The position numbers were made by a program, and so were the translations under genes. DNA of 64,000 nucleotides from Paenibacillus_AB hodogayensis. Its GTDB lineage: Bacteria > Bacillota > Bacilli > Paenibacillales > NBRC-103111. The stretch spans positions 1 through 64,000 of the forward strand of contig NZ_BAAAYO010000005.1 of assembly GCF_039536325.1 (NCBI RefSeq), written 5' to 3'. Position 1 is the first letter of the stretch. Each line of letters opens with the position of its first letter. The notes beneath the pieces are model-generated. The model searched no databases. It was not told where the DNA came from and saw nothing but the letters and a program-made list of their open reading frames with translations. Shown piece by piece: positions 51,975-61,472 of the stretch.

Positions 51975-53684
51975 GTGAATGCATGGTTGTTGTTGGAGTG
52001 CCGCTGCGTCTGTCCGGAGGCGGCAGAGGCGGCGCGAATCGCCGCCGAGCGGTTCGGCGAACTTGAGACGGCCGGAGAAGCTATGCCTTTTCGCTTGACG
52101 TTCGCCGAACGCGACACGGAAGGATACGTGCTGGACGTGACGGCTCCGCTGGAAGCCACGATCGGCGCCAAGCGGAGCAGAAACTTCATAGCCGGGCTGG
52201 GGGAACTGCTCAACCGCTTGCTCGCTGCGGCGGATTGCGGGGAGGAAGGCTCCGTCCGCGTCACGCCCGGCTTGGCAGCCGGATTATGGGAAGAGGTTCC
52301 GCAAATCCGGGACCGCGTTCATTACATGCCGGGCCACTTCGGCAACTCGTTCGAAGTATGCTGGAGCGGAGAGATGCGGCGATACTTGGAAGATCTCGCT
52401 TTGGCAGGAGCGAGCGGCTATGGGGATTGGTTCGACCCCAACGATATGCCGGACCCTTACAATCCGCACGTTTACCATAGCACGTCGATGTTCTTGTGGC
52501 GCCGCAAAAAAGAATGGCTCGCTTACAGTCAGCAGCTCGGTTTGGATAACGTGCTGGTCGTTACCCCGAATATCGGGTACACCGACCAGATGCGGCCGGA
52601 ATGGGTCGGCGTCCGCGATCACAAGCTGCGCGTGCAGGGTCAGGTGCTATGTCCGTCCAACCGGGCCGCCCGTGAAGTCATCCTGGGCAATCAGCAGCGG
52701 TTGTTCGAGGATTTGCGCCGTTCCGGCATTCAAATCGCCAAAATCGTCTGCGCGCCGTATGACGACGGCGGCTGCGGCTGTGCCGCATGCCAGCCCTATT
52801 ATCCGGTCTTTCTGCAGCTGGTGCGCGATGTGTATGAAACCGTAAGTCCGTTGTATCCCGAATTGAAGGTAGATATATGCGGTTGGTGGACGTCAGAGGA
52901 AGAAAGCCGTCAATTGCAGGATTTGACGGAAGGTGCGGCCCGGGACTGGTTCGGGGCTTTTCAGTACAGTGCTTCCTACGGGGTATTCGCTTTACCGGAC
53001 GATATTCGAAGCAAGGTTGGCGGCATGGCTTTGGGCTGCTTCTTGCATATCGGCTTTTCGCATGACCGGAGGGATGTTTATACGAAGACGGGCATACATA
53101 GCGCATCGCGGCGCATTCAGTCGGTGTTGCGGTCTTTCGCCGCTGCGGATTGCCGGGGCTTTATGACCTACAACGAATCGTTTGGTGATCATTTCAATGC
53201 ATTTGCCGCCGGTTTGCTGGGCTGGAATACGGAGCGGGATGTGCGCGAAATTGCCGAGTTTTATGGCAGAATGATGTACCGGCTCCGCGGCGCGGCTCTC
53301 CGAAAGCTTGTCGACGTGCTGCTGGAGATGGAGATGCTCGATGGATCGCGGGCCGACGAATGGACGGCAGCCTTGCGTGCCGTCGAGCCGGAAGTGCGCA
53401 CGCACGAATGGCAGGAATGGGCGTTCGGCCATTTGTACCTGAAAGCCGAGCTGATGCGACTGGACGAAATTATCGGAGAGGAACCCGGCGAATCGGCGGT
53501 TGCGGCGATGAAGGAACGGCTGCGCTTAACGGAAAGGCTATGGCGCCGGGTATACGGCTTCGGGGTATTGCGTCACATTCTGATTCCCGAGCGGATGCTG
53601 CCGGACTGGTACAAGACGTACCGCGAGCTGGAATCGGCGGGCGAGGGTGTTATCCGGAGCGGAGTAATGGCGGATGACGCGTAG
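51975..53684 (+). CDS. Uncharacterised protein, probable glycoside-hydrolase-like TIM barrel
   Basis: The 569-residue protein has an N-terminal alpha/beta domain (about 1-105) and then what looks like a TIM barrel: HYMPGHFGNSFEVCW, then IVCAPYDDGGCGCAACQPYY, then LKVDICGWWTSEEE. An acidic pair before a CxCxxC cluster is seen in several carbohydrate-active barrels of the GH20/GH84/DUF4838 kind, but no family can be named with confidence. No signal peptide is present, so it would be cytoplasmic. The promoter with a cre-like site supports a sugar-catabolic role. GTG 51975 follows AGAAGGGGG. Confidence 0.7.
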   Translation: MNAWLLLECRCVCPEAAEAARIAAERFGELETAGEAMPFRLTFAERDTEGYVLDVTAPLEATIGAKRSRNFIAGLGELLNRLLAAADCGEEGSVRVTPGLAAGLWEEVPQIRDRVHYMPGHFGNSFEVCWSGEMRRYLEDLALAGASGYGDWFDPNDMPDPYNPHVYHSTSMFLWRRKKEWLAYSQQLGLDNVLVVTPNIGYTDQMRPEWVGVRDHKLRVQGQVLCPSNRAAREVILGNQQRLFEDLRRSGIQIAKIVCAPYDDGGCGCAACQPYYPVFLQLVRDVYETVSPLYPELKVDICGWWTSEEESRQLQDLTEGAARDWFGAFQYSASYGVFALPDDIRSKVGGMALGCFLHIGFSHDRRDVYTKTGIHSASRRIQSVLRSFAAADCRGFMTYNESFGDHFNAFAAGLLGWNTERDVREIAEFYGRMMYRLRGAALRKLVDVLLEMEMLDGSRADEWTAALRAVEPEVRTHEWQEWAFGHLYLKAELMRLDEIIGEEPGESAVAAMKERLRLTERLWRRVYGFGVLRHILIPERMLPDWYKTYRELESAGEGVIRSGVMADDA

Positions 53685-53853
53685 CTAAGTTATTTGGCCG
53701 ATCGGAACGTCAAGGCGATTCCGAAGTTCATGTTGGATGGAGGCCCGTCGACGGGCATTCGCAGGCAAAACGCTTCCCTTGCCGCTTCAATAGCGGTGAC
53801 GGGGGCGTTTTTGCACATCGTCCGGGACCTGATCCATCTTTCGGCAGCCTCCA

Positions 53854-53883
53854 TTGAAGCGCGTGCCCTATATTTGATATAAT
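53854..53883 (+). promoter_or_regulatory. lepA promoter
   Basis: TTGAAG (53854-53859) and TATAAT (53878-53883) with an 18-bp spacer, 33 bases before lepA. The rest of 53685-53853 shows nothing. Confidence 0.75.
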
Positions 53884-53916
53884 GGAGTGTAATGCGCGAA
53901 AATCGGGAGGGTCAAC

Positions 53917-55731
53917 ATGCCGCAAAGCACGGACAAACAAAGCATGATACGCAATTTCAGCATCATCGCCCATATCGATCACGGCAAATCGACACTTGCC
54001 GACCGTATATTGGAATTTACCGGAGCGCTGTCCTCGCGGGAGATGCAGGAGCAGGTGCTCGACCAGATGGACCTGGAACGCGAGCGGGGCATCACGATCA
54101 AGCTGCAGGCGGTACGGCTCGCTTATCGGGCTGACGACGGCAACGAATATATATTGAACCTGATCGACACGCCGGGACACGTCGACTTCACTTATGAAGT
54201 GTCCCGCAGTCTCGCAGCCTGCGAAGGAGCGCTGCTCGTCGTGGATGCTGCCCAAGGGATCGAAGCCCAGACGCTGGCCAACGTGTATTTGGCGCTCGAC
54301 AACAACCTGGAGATTTTGCCGGTCATCAATAAAATCGATCTGCCCAGCGCGGAGCCGGAGCGGGTGAAGCAGGAGATCGAAGACGTCATCGGTCTCGATG
54401 CCAGCGAAGCGGTGCTCGCTTCGGCTAAAGCCGGAATCGGCATCAAGGACATTCTCGAGCAGGTCGTGAAGAAGGTGCCTCCTCCGGGAGGGGATCGCGA
54501 CAAGCCGCTCAAGGCGCTTATTTTCGACTCCCACTACGATGCGTACAAAGGCGTAATCGTCTACGTGCGCGTAATCGACGGCACGATGCGCAAAGGAACG
54601 CCGATCCGCTTCATGGCGACCGGCGCGGAGTTCGAGGTTATCGAAGTCGGAGCGTTCAAGCCGCGCATGACGGTCGTGGACGAGCTGACCGTAGGCGATG
54701 TAGGTTTCGTCGTCGCGGGCATCAAGAACGTGAAGGACACGCGCGTCGGCGATACGATTACCGACTCCCGCAATCCGGCACTGGAGCCGCTGCCAGGCTA
54801 CCGGAGAATCAACCCGATGGTCTACTGCGGGCTGTACCCGATCGATACGGCGGACTACAACGATCTGCGCGAGGCGCTGGAGAAGCTGGAGCTGAACGAC
54901 GCTTCCTTGCGCTACGAGCCGGAGACGTCCACGGCGCTCGGCTTCGGCTTCCGCTGCGGCTTTCTCGGCTTGCTGCACATGGAGATCATCCAGGAGCGGA
55001 TCGAGCGCGAGTTCAACATACCGCTTATTACGACGGCGCCGAGCGTTATTTTCCGGGTCACGCTGACAAGCGGCGAAACGCTGCTTATCGACAATCCGTC
55101 CAACTACCCGGAAACCGGGCGGATCGATTTCGTCGAGGAGCCTTACGTCAAAGCGTCGATTATCGTGCCCAAAGACTATGTCGGCGCGATCATGGAGCTG
55201 TGCCAAGGCAAGCGCGGCGAATTCATCAATATGGAATATCTCGATGCGACGCGGGTGACGCTCATCTATGACGTGCCTTTGTCGGAAATCGTATACGACT
55301 TCTTCGACCAGCTCAAATCGAGCACGAAGGGCTACGCTTCGTTCGACTACGAGGTGTCCGGCTACCGCCAGTCCAGTCTGGTCAAGATGGATATTTTGCT
55401 GAACGGGGAGCAGGTCGATGCGCTTTCGTTCATCGTGCACCGCGACCGGGCTTACAACCGTGGACGCATCATTTGCGAGAAGCTGAAGGATATCATTCCC
55501 CGGCAAATGTTTGAGGTGCCGATTCAGGCTGCGGTCGGCCAGAAGGTGGTCGCCCGGGAAACGATCAAGGCGATGCGCAAAAACGTCTTGGCCAAATGCT
55601 ACGGCGGCGACATTTCGCGGAAACGGAAGCTGCTGGAGAAGCAGAAGGAAGGCAAGAAGCGGATGAAGCAGGTCGGCAACGTCGAGGTGCCTCAGGAAGC
55701 GTTCATGGCCGTGCTGAAAATCGACGAATAA
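53917..55731 (+). CDS. lepA: Elongation factor 4
   Basis: The 604-residue ribosomal GTPase has G1 AHIDHGKSTLADR, the DLERERGITIK switch region, G3 DTPGHVDF, G4 NKIDLP, EF-G-like domains and the LepA-specific C-terminus ending LKIDE. It back-translocates or remodels stalled ribosomes. GGGAGGG precedes the ATG. It is followed by hemW 40 bases later, as in B. subtilis. Confidence 0.97.
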   Translation: MPQSTDKQSMIRNFSIIAHIDHGKSTLADRILEFTGALSSREMQEQVLDQMDLERERGITIKLQAVRLAYRADDGNEYILNLIDTPGHVDFTYEVSRSLAACEGALLVVDAAQGIEAQTLANVYLALDNNLEILPVINKIDLPSAEPERVKQEIEDVIGLDASEAVLASAKAGIGIKDILEQVVKKVPPPGGDRDKPLKALIFDSHYDAYKGVIVYVRVIDGTMRKGTPIRFMATGAEFEVIEVGAFKPRMTVVDELTVGDVGFVVAGIKNVKDTRVGDTITDSRNPALEPLPGYRRINPMVYCGLYPIDTADYNDLREALEKLELNDASLRYEPETSTALGFGFRCGFLGLLHMEIIQERIEREFNIPLITTAPSVIFRVTLTSGETLLIDNPSNYPETGRIDFVEEPYVKASIIVPKDYVGAIMELCQGKRGEFINMEYLDATRVTLIYDVPLSEIVYDFFDQLKSSTKGYASFDYEVSGYRQSSLVKMDILLNGEQVDALSFIVHRDRAYNRGRIICEKLKDIIPRQMFEVPIQAAVGQKVVARETIKAMRKNVLAKCYGGDISRKRKLLEKQKEGKKRMKQVGNVEVPQEAFMAVLKIDE

Positions 55732-55771
55732 AGCCGCAGGCGGCGAAGACGACGGAAAGGACTGAGCGCCC

Positions 55772-56968
55772 ATGACGCACAACGAGGCAAGCGAGCAAAC
55801 AGGCGCCGGCGGGCGGCCCGACTACAAACAGGCCCCGCCGAAAGCCGTCTATATTCACATTCCGTTCTGCACGAACAAGTGCCATTATTGCGACTTCAAC
55901 TCGTACGTCGTGCAGGGACAGCCGGTCATGGACTACTTGCGCGCGCTGGAGCGGGAGATGGAGCTGACGGTCGAACGGATGCCTGCGGAACGGATCGAGT
56001 CGATTTTTATCGGCGGAGGAACGCCGACCGTATTGACTCCGGAGCAGATGCGCTATTTTCTCGGCACGGTGCAGACGTATTTCGCCGATCGCCTGGCGGA
56101 TTGCGAGATTACGATGGAAGCGAATCCGGGGACGACCGATCCGGATAAGCTGGCGGCGATGCGCGAGGGCGGCATCAACCGGATCAGCTTCGGCGTGCAG
56201 TCGTTCGACGACAAGCTGCTGGCCGGCATCGGCCGCATCCACAGCACGGACGACGTCTACCGAAGCATCGAGAACGCCCGCCGCGCCGGTTTCGGCAATT
56301 TGTCCATCGATCTGATGCTCGGGCTTCCGAATCAGACGGTCGAGGCGATGAACGCCACGCTCGATGCGGCGCTCGGGCTCGGACTGGAGCATATGTCCGC
56401 CTACAGCTTGAAGATCGAGGAGAACACGCTGTTCCATACGCTTTATCATAAGAACAAGCTGCCGCTGCCCGACGAGGACGACGAGCTGGAGATGTATCTG
56501 ACCGTCATGCGCCGCATGAAGGAGGCTGGCTACATCCAGTACGAGATCAGCAATTTCGCCAAGCCGGGCAAGGAAAGCCGGCACAACAAGGCGTACTGGC
56601 GCAATCTGGCCTATTACGGCCTTGGCGCCGGAGCTCACGGCTACGCGAACGGGGAACGTCATTTCAATATCAAGGGCGTTCAAGCCTATATCGACGCCTG
56701 CCGAAACGGTCTGCCGGTCAAGGAGACGCACCGGGTCAGCCGCCGGGAGGCAATGGAGGATTTCATGATGGTCGGGCTGCGCCTGTTGTCCGGCGTACGC
56801 AAGGAAGCGTTCCGCAACCAGTTCGGCGTCTCCATCGAGGAGCCGTTCGGAGACAAGCTGGATCGGCTGCTGGGGCTGAACATGCTGATCGCCGACGATG
56901 TCGGCTACCGGCTGTCGGAACAGGGCTTGTTGTTCGGCAACGACGTGTTTGGAACGTTTTTGGAATAA
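55772..56968 (+). CDS. hemW: Radical SAM heme chaperone HemW
   Basis: The 398-residue protein has Cys33-x3-Cys37-x2-Cys40 (FCTNKCHYC), which holds the radical-SAM 4Fe-4S cluster, then GGGTPTVL and a TIM-barrel core, and the HemW C-terminal domain. HemW lacks the extra N-terminal cysteine of HemN and carries heme rather than oxidising coproporphyrinogen; older annotation often calls it hemN. It is co-transcribed with lepA. The hrcA-grpE-dnaK genes that follow in B. subtilis are absent here. Confidence 0.94.
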   Translation: MTHNEASEQTGAGGRPDYKQAPPKAVYIHIPFCTNKCHYCDFNSYVVQGQPVMDYLRALEREMELTVERMPAERIESIFIGGGTPTVLTPEQMRYFLGTVQTYFADRLADCEITMEANPGTTDPDKLAAMREGGINRISFGVQSFDDKLLAGIGRIHSTDDVYRSIENARRAGFGNLSIDLMLGLPNQTVEAMNATLDAALGLGLEHMSAYSLKIEENTLFHTLYHKNKLPLPDEDDELEMYLTVMRRMKEAGYIQYEISNFAKPGKESRHNKAYWRNLAYYGLGAGAHGYANGERHFNIKGVQAYIDACRNGLPVKETHRVSRREAMEDFMMVGLRLLSGVRKEAFRNQFGVSIEEPFGDKLDRLLGLNMLIADDVGYRLSEQGLLFGNDVFGTFLE

Positions 56969-56992
56969 AACAGCTTCAGGCAAATATGTTCA

Positions 56993-57034
56993 AACGATCC
57001 CGCTCTCTTCCGTTTGGAGAGGGATCGTTTTTTT
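56993..57034 (+). terminator. Terminator of lepA-hemW
   Basis: AACGATCC-CGCTCTC and GAGAG-GGATCGTT pair, followed by TTTTT. Confidence 0.92.
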
Positions 57035-57051
57035 ATGTCGGCAAAAATAGA

Positions 57052-57079
57052 TTGACAGAAAAGCAAACGTTTGTGTAAT
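57052..57079 (+). promoter_or_regulatory. Promoter and operator of the LacI-type regulator
   Basis: TTGACA (57052-57057) and TGTAAT (57074-57079) with a 16-bp spacer. The palindrome CAAACGTTTG (57064-57073) fills the spacer and has the form of a LacI-family site with a central CG. Confidence 0.82.
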
Positions 57080-57120
57080 GTAAAGCTATTAAGAAGAAAT
57101 TGAGGGTTGAGGGCTGAAGG

Positions 57121-58101
57121 ATGATCACGATCAAGGATATCGCCAAGCAGGCCGGCGTTACATACGGGACCGTCTCCAGGGCGTTAAATGACGAACCGGG
57201 GGTCAGCGAGAAAACAAGGGCCAAAATACGCGCGATCGCCGAACAGATGAATTATGTGCCGAATTTGGCGGCAAAGCGGATGGTGGATCGTTCTGCGAAT
57301 TGCATCGGCATCATTTGGCCGAAATTCGAAGGCTTGTTTTTTTACCGCCTAAGCGAACGGATTCAACAGGAGGCGTCCGGACGCGGATACAGAATTATGC
57401 TTTCGGTGGCTGAGCCGGAGGACGCCCTAGCCTCTTTTCAGGAACATTTTATCGACAAAGTGATCCATTGGGTGTATGCGGAGGAGACTGCATCGTTTGC
57501 GGCGGCAAAGCAATCGTTTCACGGAACCATTTTGGAGGTTGGGTACCGGCCCAACGGGCATACGTTTTGTTTGGAAATCGACCGGAAAGGCGCAGTTTGC
57601 AAAGCTGTGCGGCATTTGGCCGAATTGGGACACCGACGGATCGCTTTTTTGGGGGCGAGAACCGACAAATTGGTCGGCTATACGCAAGGACTCGTCGACT
57701 TTGATCTGGAGTACAGCCCCGACGATATTGTGATTACCAAACCTTCCGATCCGCGGATGGAGCACAAAATAGCAGCGTTTTTGGACAAAACGCACCCAGA
57801 CAGAGCGACGGCCCTCATTGTCGATTCCCAAGGCCTCATGTTCGAATTCGCTAAAATGGCCAATGCGGCGAACGTGCGTATTCCGGATCAATTGTCTTTG
57901 GTCTGCTACGATGACGTGCCCGAGCTTCACAGCATGCTGCCTGTGCCGATTACGACGGTCGGGCCGAATGTGGACGCGCTTGCACGCCGCCTGATGGATA
58001 CGATTACAGAGCAGGATGGTCGGGAAAGCGACCGATTCGAACAGATCGTGGAAAGCGTACTGACAGTCCGTCAGTCGACCCAGGCGCCCTCACCTCCGTA
58101 A
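57121..58101 (+). CDS. LacI-family transcriptional regulator
   Basis: The 326-residue protein has the LacI DNA-binding domain (ITIKDIAKQAGVTYGTVSRALND, residues 2-24, hinge helix ending VPNLAAKRMV) and a two-lobed periplasmic-binding-like sensor domain (CIGIIWPKFEGLF, GHRRIAFLGART, SLVCYDDVPELHSMLPVPITTV). It probably binds CAAACGTTTG in its own promoter and in the promoter at 58154-58184, repressing the downstream binding-protein and polysaccharide genes until a sugar is present. A weak GC stem overlaps its stop. Confidence 0.92.
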   Translation: MITIKDIAKQAGVTYGTVSRALNDEPGVSEKTRAKIRAIAEQMNYVPNLAAKRMVDRSANCIGIIWPKFEGLFFYRLSERIQQEASGRGYRIMLSVAEPEDALASFQEHFIDKVIHWVYAEETASFAAAKQSFHGTILEVGYRPNGHTFCLEIDRKGAVCKAVRHLAELGHRRIAFLGARTDKLVGYTQGLVDFDLEYSPDDIVITKPSDPRMEHKIAAFLDKTHPDRATALIVDSQGLMFEFAKMANAANVRIPDQLSLVCYDDVPELHSMLPVPITTVGPNVDALARRLMDTITEQDGRESDRFEQIVESVLTVRQSTQAPSPP

Positions 58102-58153
58102 CGGGCGCTTGTTATCTTGGCAGAGGACGCAGCAAACGGGAGAGAAATTTTTT

Positions 58154-58184
58154 TTGCGAAAAAAACAAACGTTTGTGTTATAAA
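58154..58184 (+). promoter_or_regulatory. LacI-controlled promoter of the downstream locus
   Basis: TTGCGA (58154-58159) and TATAAA (58179-58184) flank CAAACGTTTG (58166-58175). The extended site ACAAACGTTTGTGT matches the first operator except at its first base. A half-matching AACGTTTGTTAA lies at 58213-58224. From 58185 to 58337 no gene is seen. Confidence 0.78.
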
Positions 58185-58337
58185 TAGAGGAAAATCGCTT
58201 GTTTTTAAGAATAACGTTTGTTAATCGATGAAGGGGGGGCGATGCTGTGGCATAAACTCATCGGAATGAATGGTACGTGCTGTAACGCCGGTTTGCCGGG
58301 ACTCGGAATGGTTATGAGACGGCAATAAATCAGCGGA

Positions 58338-58681
58338 TTTCAAAGCCTAGATCAAGCTCGTGATGCGGTGGCGAACACGGAGCAGTTGGAAGCCTATCGC
58401 CTGCATATGCGAGAGCCTGCTGCTTTCCGAAATCGGCGCCCTGCCGCCCCGGCACACGCCGCTTCGCCCGGTCACGAACGGAATTGAAAAGCGAGACGGG
58501 TATCGCATCAAGAAAGTCATTTTTCAATCCATGCCTGGCATGTATGTGACCGCGCACCTGTATATTCCGGACGACATGTGTGCGTTCGGAGTATTACGAC
58601 AACACCGGCATCGGCGAATATGTATTGCCCGGCATGCTGCGGCATTGCGATTTGCCTGATTGGCGCGGATGGCGGACATAA
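58338..58681 (+). pseudogene. Decayed alpha/beta-hydrolase (acetylxylan-esterase-like) gene
   Basis: Three reading frames carry parts of one protein in order: QARDAVANTEQLEAYRLHM in frame one, then SEIGALPP and GYRIKKVIFQSMPGMYVTAH plus LYIP in frame two, then EYYDNTGIGEYVLPGMLRHC plus DLPD in frame three. The middle part, including the nucleophile region, is deleted and at least one other frameshift is present. The SMPGMYVTAHLYIP segment parallels SLPGLYVAANLYIP in the intact gene at 63711, so this is a dead relative. It lies directly downstream of the LacI-controlled promoter. Confidence 0.8.
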
Positions 58682-58710
58682 GGATCCTATCAATCAAGGG
58701 GGAAATCACG

Positions 58711-60051
58711 ATGCTTGCCCAAAAAATGACCGGAATTGCTTTAACCCTTGCGCTCGCCGCGGTAACGGCCGCCTGCGGCCGCGAAGCTTCGCCACAACAA
58801 AGCGCCGGAACCGATGACGCCGCGCGGGAAGCGGTAAAAAAAGCGGCGGAAGGTCCCGCAGAAATCGTCTTTTACACGTCCAACGGGGACTCCGAAGAAA
58901 ACTTCAACCGATTGTACGGCGACGCGCTGCGCAAGAAGTTTCCGCAATACACGATCAAATACATTTTGAGCGGCGCCAAGGGCCAGTCGTTGGACACGCT
59001 GCTCGCTTCCAAAACCCGGTTCGACGTCTTCATGCAAGGTCCGGGATTCTTCGAATCGCAAGCCTATCCCGCCAGCATCCAGTACGACATGTCGGCTCTG
59101 ATCAAGACGCATCAGCTCGATTTGAACAGGCTGGACCAAGCGTCCGTCGAGTACGTCAAGCAAAGCTCGGATGGCAAAGCTTATTTTTTGCCCATCCAGT
59201 TGGAAGGCATGGTGCTTTATTACAACAAGTCGTTGTTTGACAAATTCGGCATCCCCTACCCTTCCGACGGGATGACGTGGGAGCAGATGTGGGACAAGGC
59301 GAAGCAGCTGACGCGCAAGGAGGGCGGGGTGCAATATTTCGGCTTCGGTACCAACACCAGTACGATTCAAGGCATGAACCCGCTTTCCATTCCGCTCGCC
59401 GATCCGAAGACGGATACGCCGACGATCAACAAGGATGAACGGTGGAAACGCTTCTACGACTATTTCTACGAGCAGCCGAACAAAATACCGGGCTATCAGG
59501 ATGCGATTCAGGCGACCAAAGGCTTCCCTACCCTCGATATGTTCGTCAAAGACCAGACCGTAGCGATGTTCGCCTACCAATCCGGGCTGATCAACGTTTG
59601 GGAGGAGCAGTTGAAAGCGTTGAATTGGGATATAGTCGCGCTTCCGCCATTGCCCGGACAGCCGGGAGTCGGCAGTATGGCGACACCGAAGCTGTTCGGG
59701 ATTACGTCCATGGCCAAGGATAAGGATGCAGCGATGATTGCCATCCAGTATTTGCTGTCCGACGAACACCAGAAGGAGCTGGCACGCAAAGGCATCGCGC
59801 CGATCGTCACGTCCGATGCGGTCAAAAAGGAGCTGGGCAAAAACTCCGTATACAAGGACCGCAACTGGAATGCGCTCGTCCAATACAAGTTCGCTCCGCT
59901 TGCCCTCAGACCGGTTTACTACTCGCAGCTTAATGCGATTTACCAGAAGCATTTCATAGCGACCTTCCTCGGACAAACCGATCTGAACAGCGCGCTGCGC
60001 GCCGCCGAGGAAGAAGCGGTCAAAGCAATCGCCGAGTTCAAGAATAAATAA
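58711..60051 (+). CDS. Solute-binding lipoprotein 1 (family 1)
   Basis: The 446-residue protein has a lipoprotein signal with lipobox VTAAC and a family-1 solute-binding fold (EIVFYTSNGDSEENFNRLYGDALRKKFP near the start, YYNKSLFDKFGIPYPSDGMTWEQMWDKAKQL in the centre). ATG 58711 follows GGGGG. No permease or ATPase is nearby in the window. A paralogue follows 36 bases later. A sugar or oligosaccharide from the substrate of the adjacent beta-helix protein is the likely ligand. Confidence 0.9.
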   Translation: MLAQKMTGIALTLALAAVTAACGREASPQQSAGTDDAAREAVKKAAEGPAEIVFYTSNGDSEENFNRLYGDALRKKFPQYTIKYILSGAKGQSLDTLLASKTRFDVFMQGPGFFESQAYPASIQYDMSALIKTHQLDLNRLDQASVEYVKQSSDGKAYFLPIQLEGMVLYYNKSLFDKFGIPYPSDGMTWEQMWDKAKQLTRKEGGVQYFGFGTNTSTIQGMNPLSIPLADPKTDTPTINKDERWKRFYDYFYEQPNKIPGYQDAIQATKGFPTLDMFVKDQTVAMFAYQSGLINVWEEQLKALNWDIVALPPLPGQPGVGSMATPKLFGITSMAKDKDAAMIAIQYLLSDEHQKELARKGIAPIVTSDAVKKELGKNSVYKDRNWNALVQYKFAPLALRPVYYSQLNAIYQKHFIATFLGQTDLNSALRAAEEEAVKAIAEFKNK

Positions 60052-60087
60052 ACGAGAGTACAGCCTATAATGGGGGAGGGATTCGCC

Positions 60088-61443
60088 ATGCGGATGAAAA
60101 GTTTTATTTGCCTGATTATTATGGTTGCTGCCGCAGCCGGATTGTCCGCCTGCGGCAAAGGCTCCGATGTCGAGGGGACAGGGGCAGCCGGCAATACTGC
60201 AGGAGACCGCCGGAACAAAAGCAGTGGTGGAAATGCGGACAAACCGGATACGGAACCTGCGGAGCTGATCTTTTTTTCGGAAAACGGCATGTCCGCGAAC
60301 ATATTCGACCAGAACTACGGAGACGCGATACGCAAGGCTTTTCCCGCTTATACGATCAAGTACATACAAAAGGGCAATGGCACGTCGATGGATGATCTGA
60401 TTGCCGCAGGAACCCGAATAGACATTTACCTCGATTCGATCGGCAATTACGAAAGCAGGCTGATCGGCCACAAGCTGGAATTCGATATGACGGATTCGAT
60501 CAAACAGTATGGCATCGATCTGAGTCTGCTCGAGCCGACGGTTGTCGAGGCGGTTAAACAGGCGTCCGGTGGCAAAATGTATGGCTTGCCCGTTGTAAGC
60601 AGCAATTTGGCGCTTTTCTACAACCAGGACATTTTCGATGCATTCAGCGTTCCTTATCCGAAAGCGGACATGACCTGGGACGAGGTGCTCGAGCTGGCCA
60701 AAAAAATGACCCGTATGGACGGCGGCAAGCAGTACTACGGGTTCGCGGCCAATAATGCAATGGTCAATTTGAGTTCGTTGTCGATTCAGCATGCGGATTT
60801 GAATACAAGCTTGCCGACGATCCAGACGGATGAACGGTGGCGCCGGCTGTTCGACACGGTATTTGTCCGGCCGGCCCAGATGGCCGGGTATCGCGAAGGC
60901 ATGCGTGCGCTTAAGGATTTGCCGGGTCTGAATCAGTTCGCGAAAGAACAAAACCTCGCCATGCTCGTTTATTTGAATACGCTTCCAACTTCCGTCCCGA
61001 CGGAATTGAAGACGATGAAGTGGGACATTTTGCCGCTGCCGGTTTTCCCCGATATGCCTGGAGTTGGCAGTCAATTGGCGTCGACCTACTTCGGACTGAC
61101 CTCACAGACGAAAAACAAAGATGCCGCCATGAAAGTGCTGAAATATATGGTGTCGGAAACGTATCAAAATCATATAGCCGGCAAAGGACTTATTCCGGTT
61201 CTCAATACGGATGCAGTCAGGCAGCGGCTCGGTCGGGATACTGGGTTCGGGGACAAAAACTATGCCGCTTTCCTGCAAAACAAGCCTGCGCCGATTGCTC
61301 CCAAAACGGAATATGACGCCAAGCTGGTGTCGGTGTACCGGAAACAAATTTTTCCCCTTGCTGTCGGAGATATCGACATGAACACCGCATTTCGTGCGGC
61401 GGAGGAAGAAGCGGTCAAAGTGATTGCCGAGAGCAGGCAATAA
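60088..61443 (+). CDS. Solute-binding lipoprotein 2 (family 1)
   Basis: The 451-residue paralogue has lipobox LSAC and the same fold landmarks as its upstream neighbour: ELIFFSENGMSANIFDQNYGDAIRKAFP, FYNQDIFDAFSVPYPKADMTWDEVLELAKKMTR, and a closing AFRAAEEEAVKVIAES shared almost word for word with copy 1. ATG 60088 follows GGGGGAGGG. The pair arose by an old tandem duplication and may bind different oligosaccharide sizes for one importer encoded outside the window. Confidence 0.9.
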   Translation: MRMKSFICLIIMVAAAAGLSACGKGSDVEGTGAAGNTAGDRRNKSSGGNADKPDTEPAELIFFSENGMSANIFDQNYGDAIRKAFPAYTIKYIQKGNGTSMDDLIAAGTRIDIYLDSIGNYESRLIGHKLEFDMTDSIKQYGIDLSLLEPTVVEAVKQASGGKMYGLPVVSSNLALFYNQDIFDAFSVPYPKADMTWDEVLELAKKMTRMDGGKQYYGFAANNAMVNLSSLSIQHADLNTSLPTIQTDERWRRLFDTVFVRPAQMAGYREGMRALKDLPGLNQFAKEQNLAMLVYLNTLPTSVPTELKTMKWDILPLPVFPDMPGVGSQLASTYFGLTSQTKNKDAAMKVLKYMVSETYQNHIAGKGLIPVLNTDAVRQRLGRDTGFGDKNYAAFLQNKPAPIAPKTEYDAKLVSVYRKQIFPLAVGDIDMNTAFRAAEEEAVKVIAESRQ

Positions 61444-61472
61444 ACACTATTTGAAATGGAAGAGGTGCGAGA

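Noticed and set aside
53728..55782. A 684-codon open frame antisense to lepA
   Set aside because: It is a shadow of GC-rich codon bias; the plus-strand frame encodes full LepA with all motifs, and the antisense product is rich in Arg/His without any family pattern.
58741..61074. A 777-codon open frame antisense to both solute-binding genes
   Set aside because: Striking length, but it runs across two genes and their gap, has no ribosome site, and mirrors the codon bias of the two paralogues, which explains why both lack stops in this frame.
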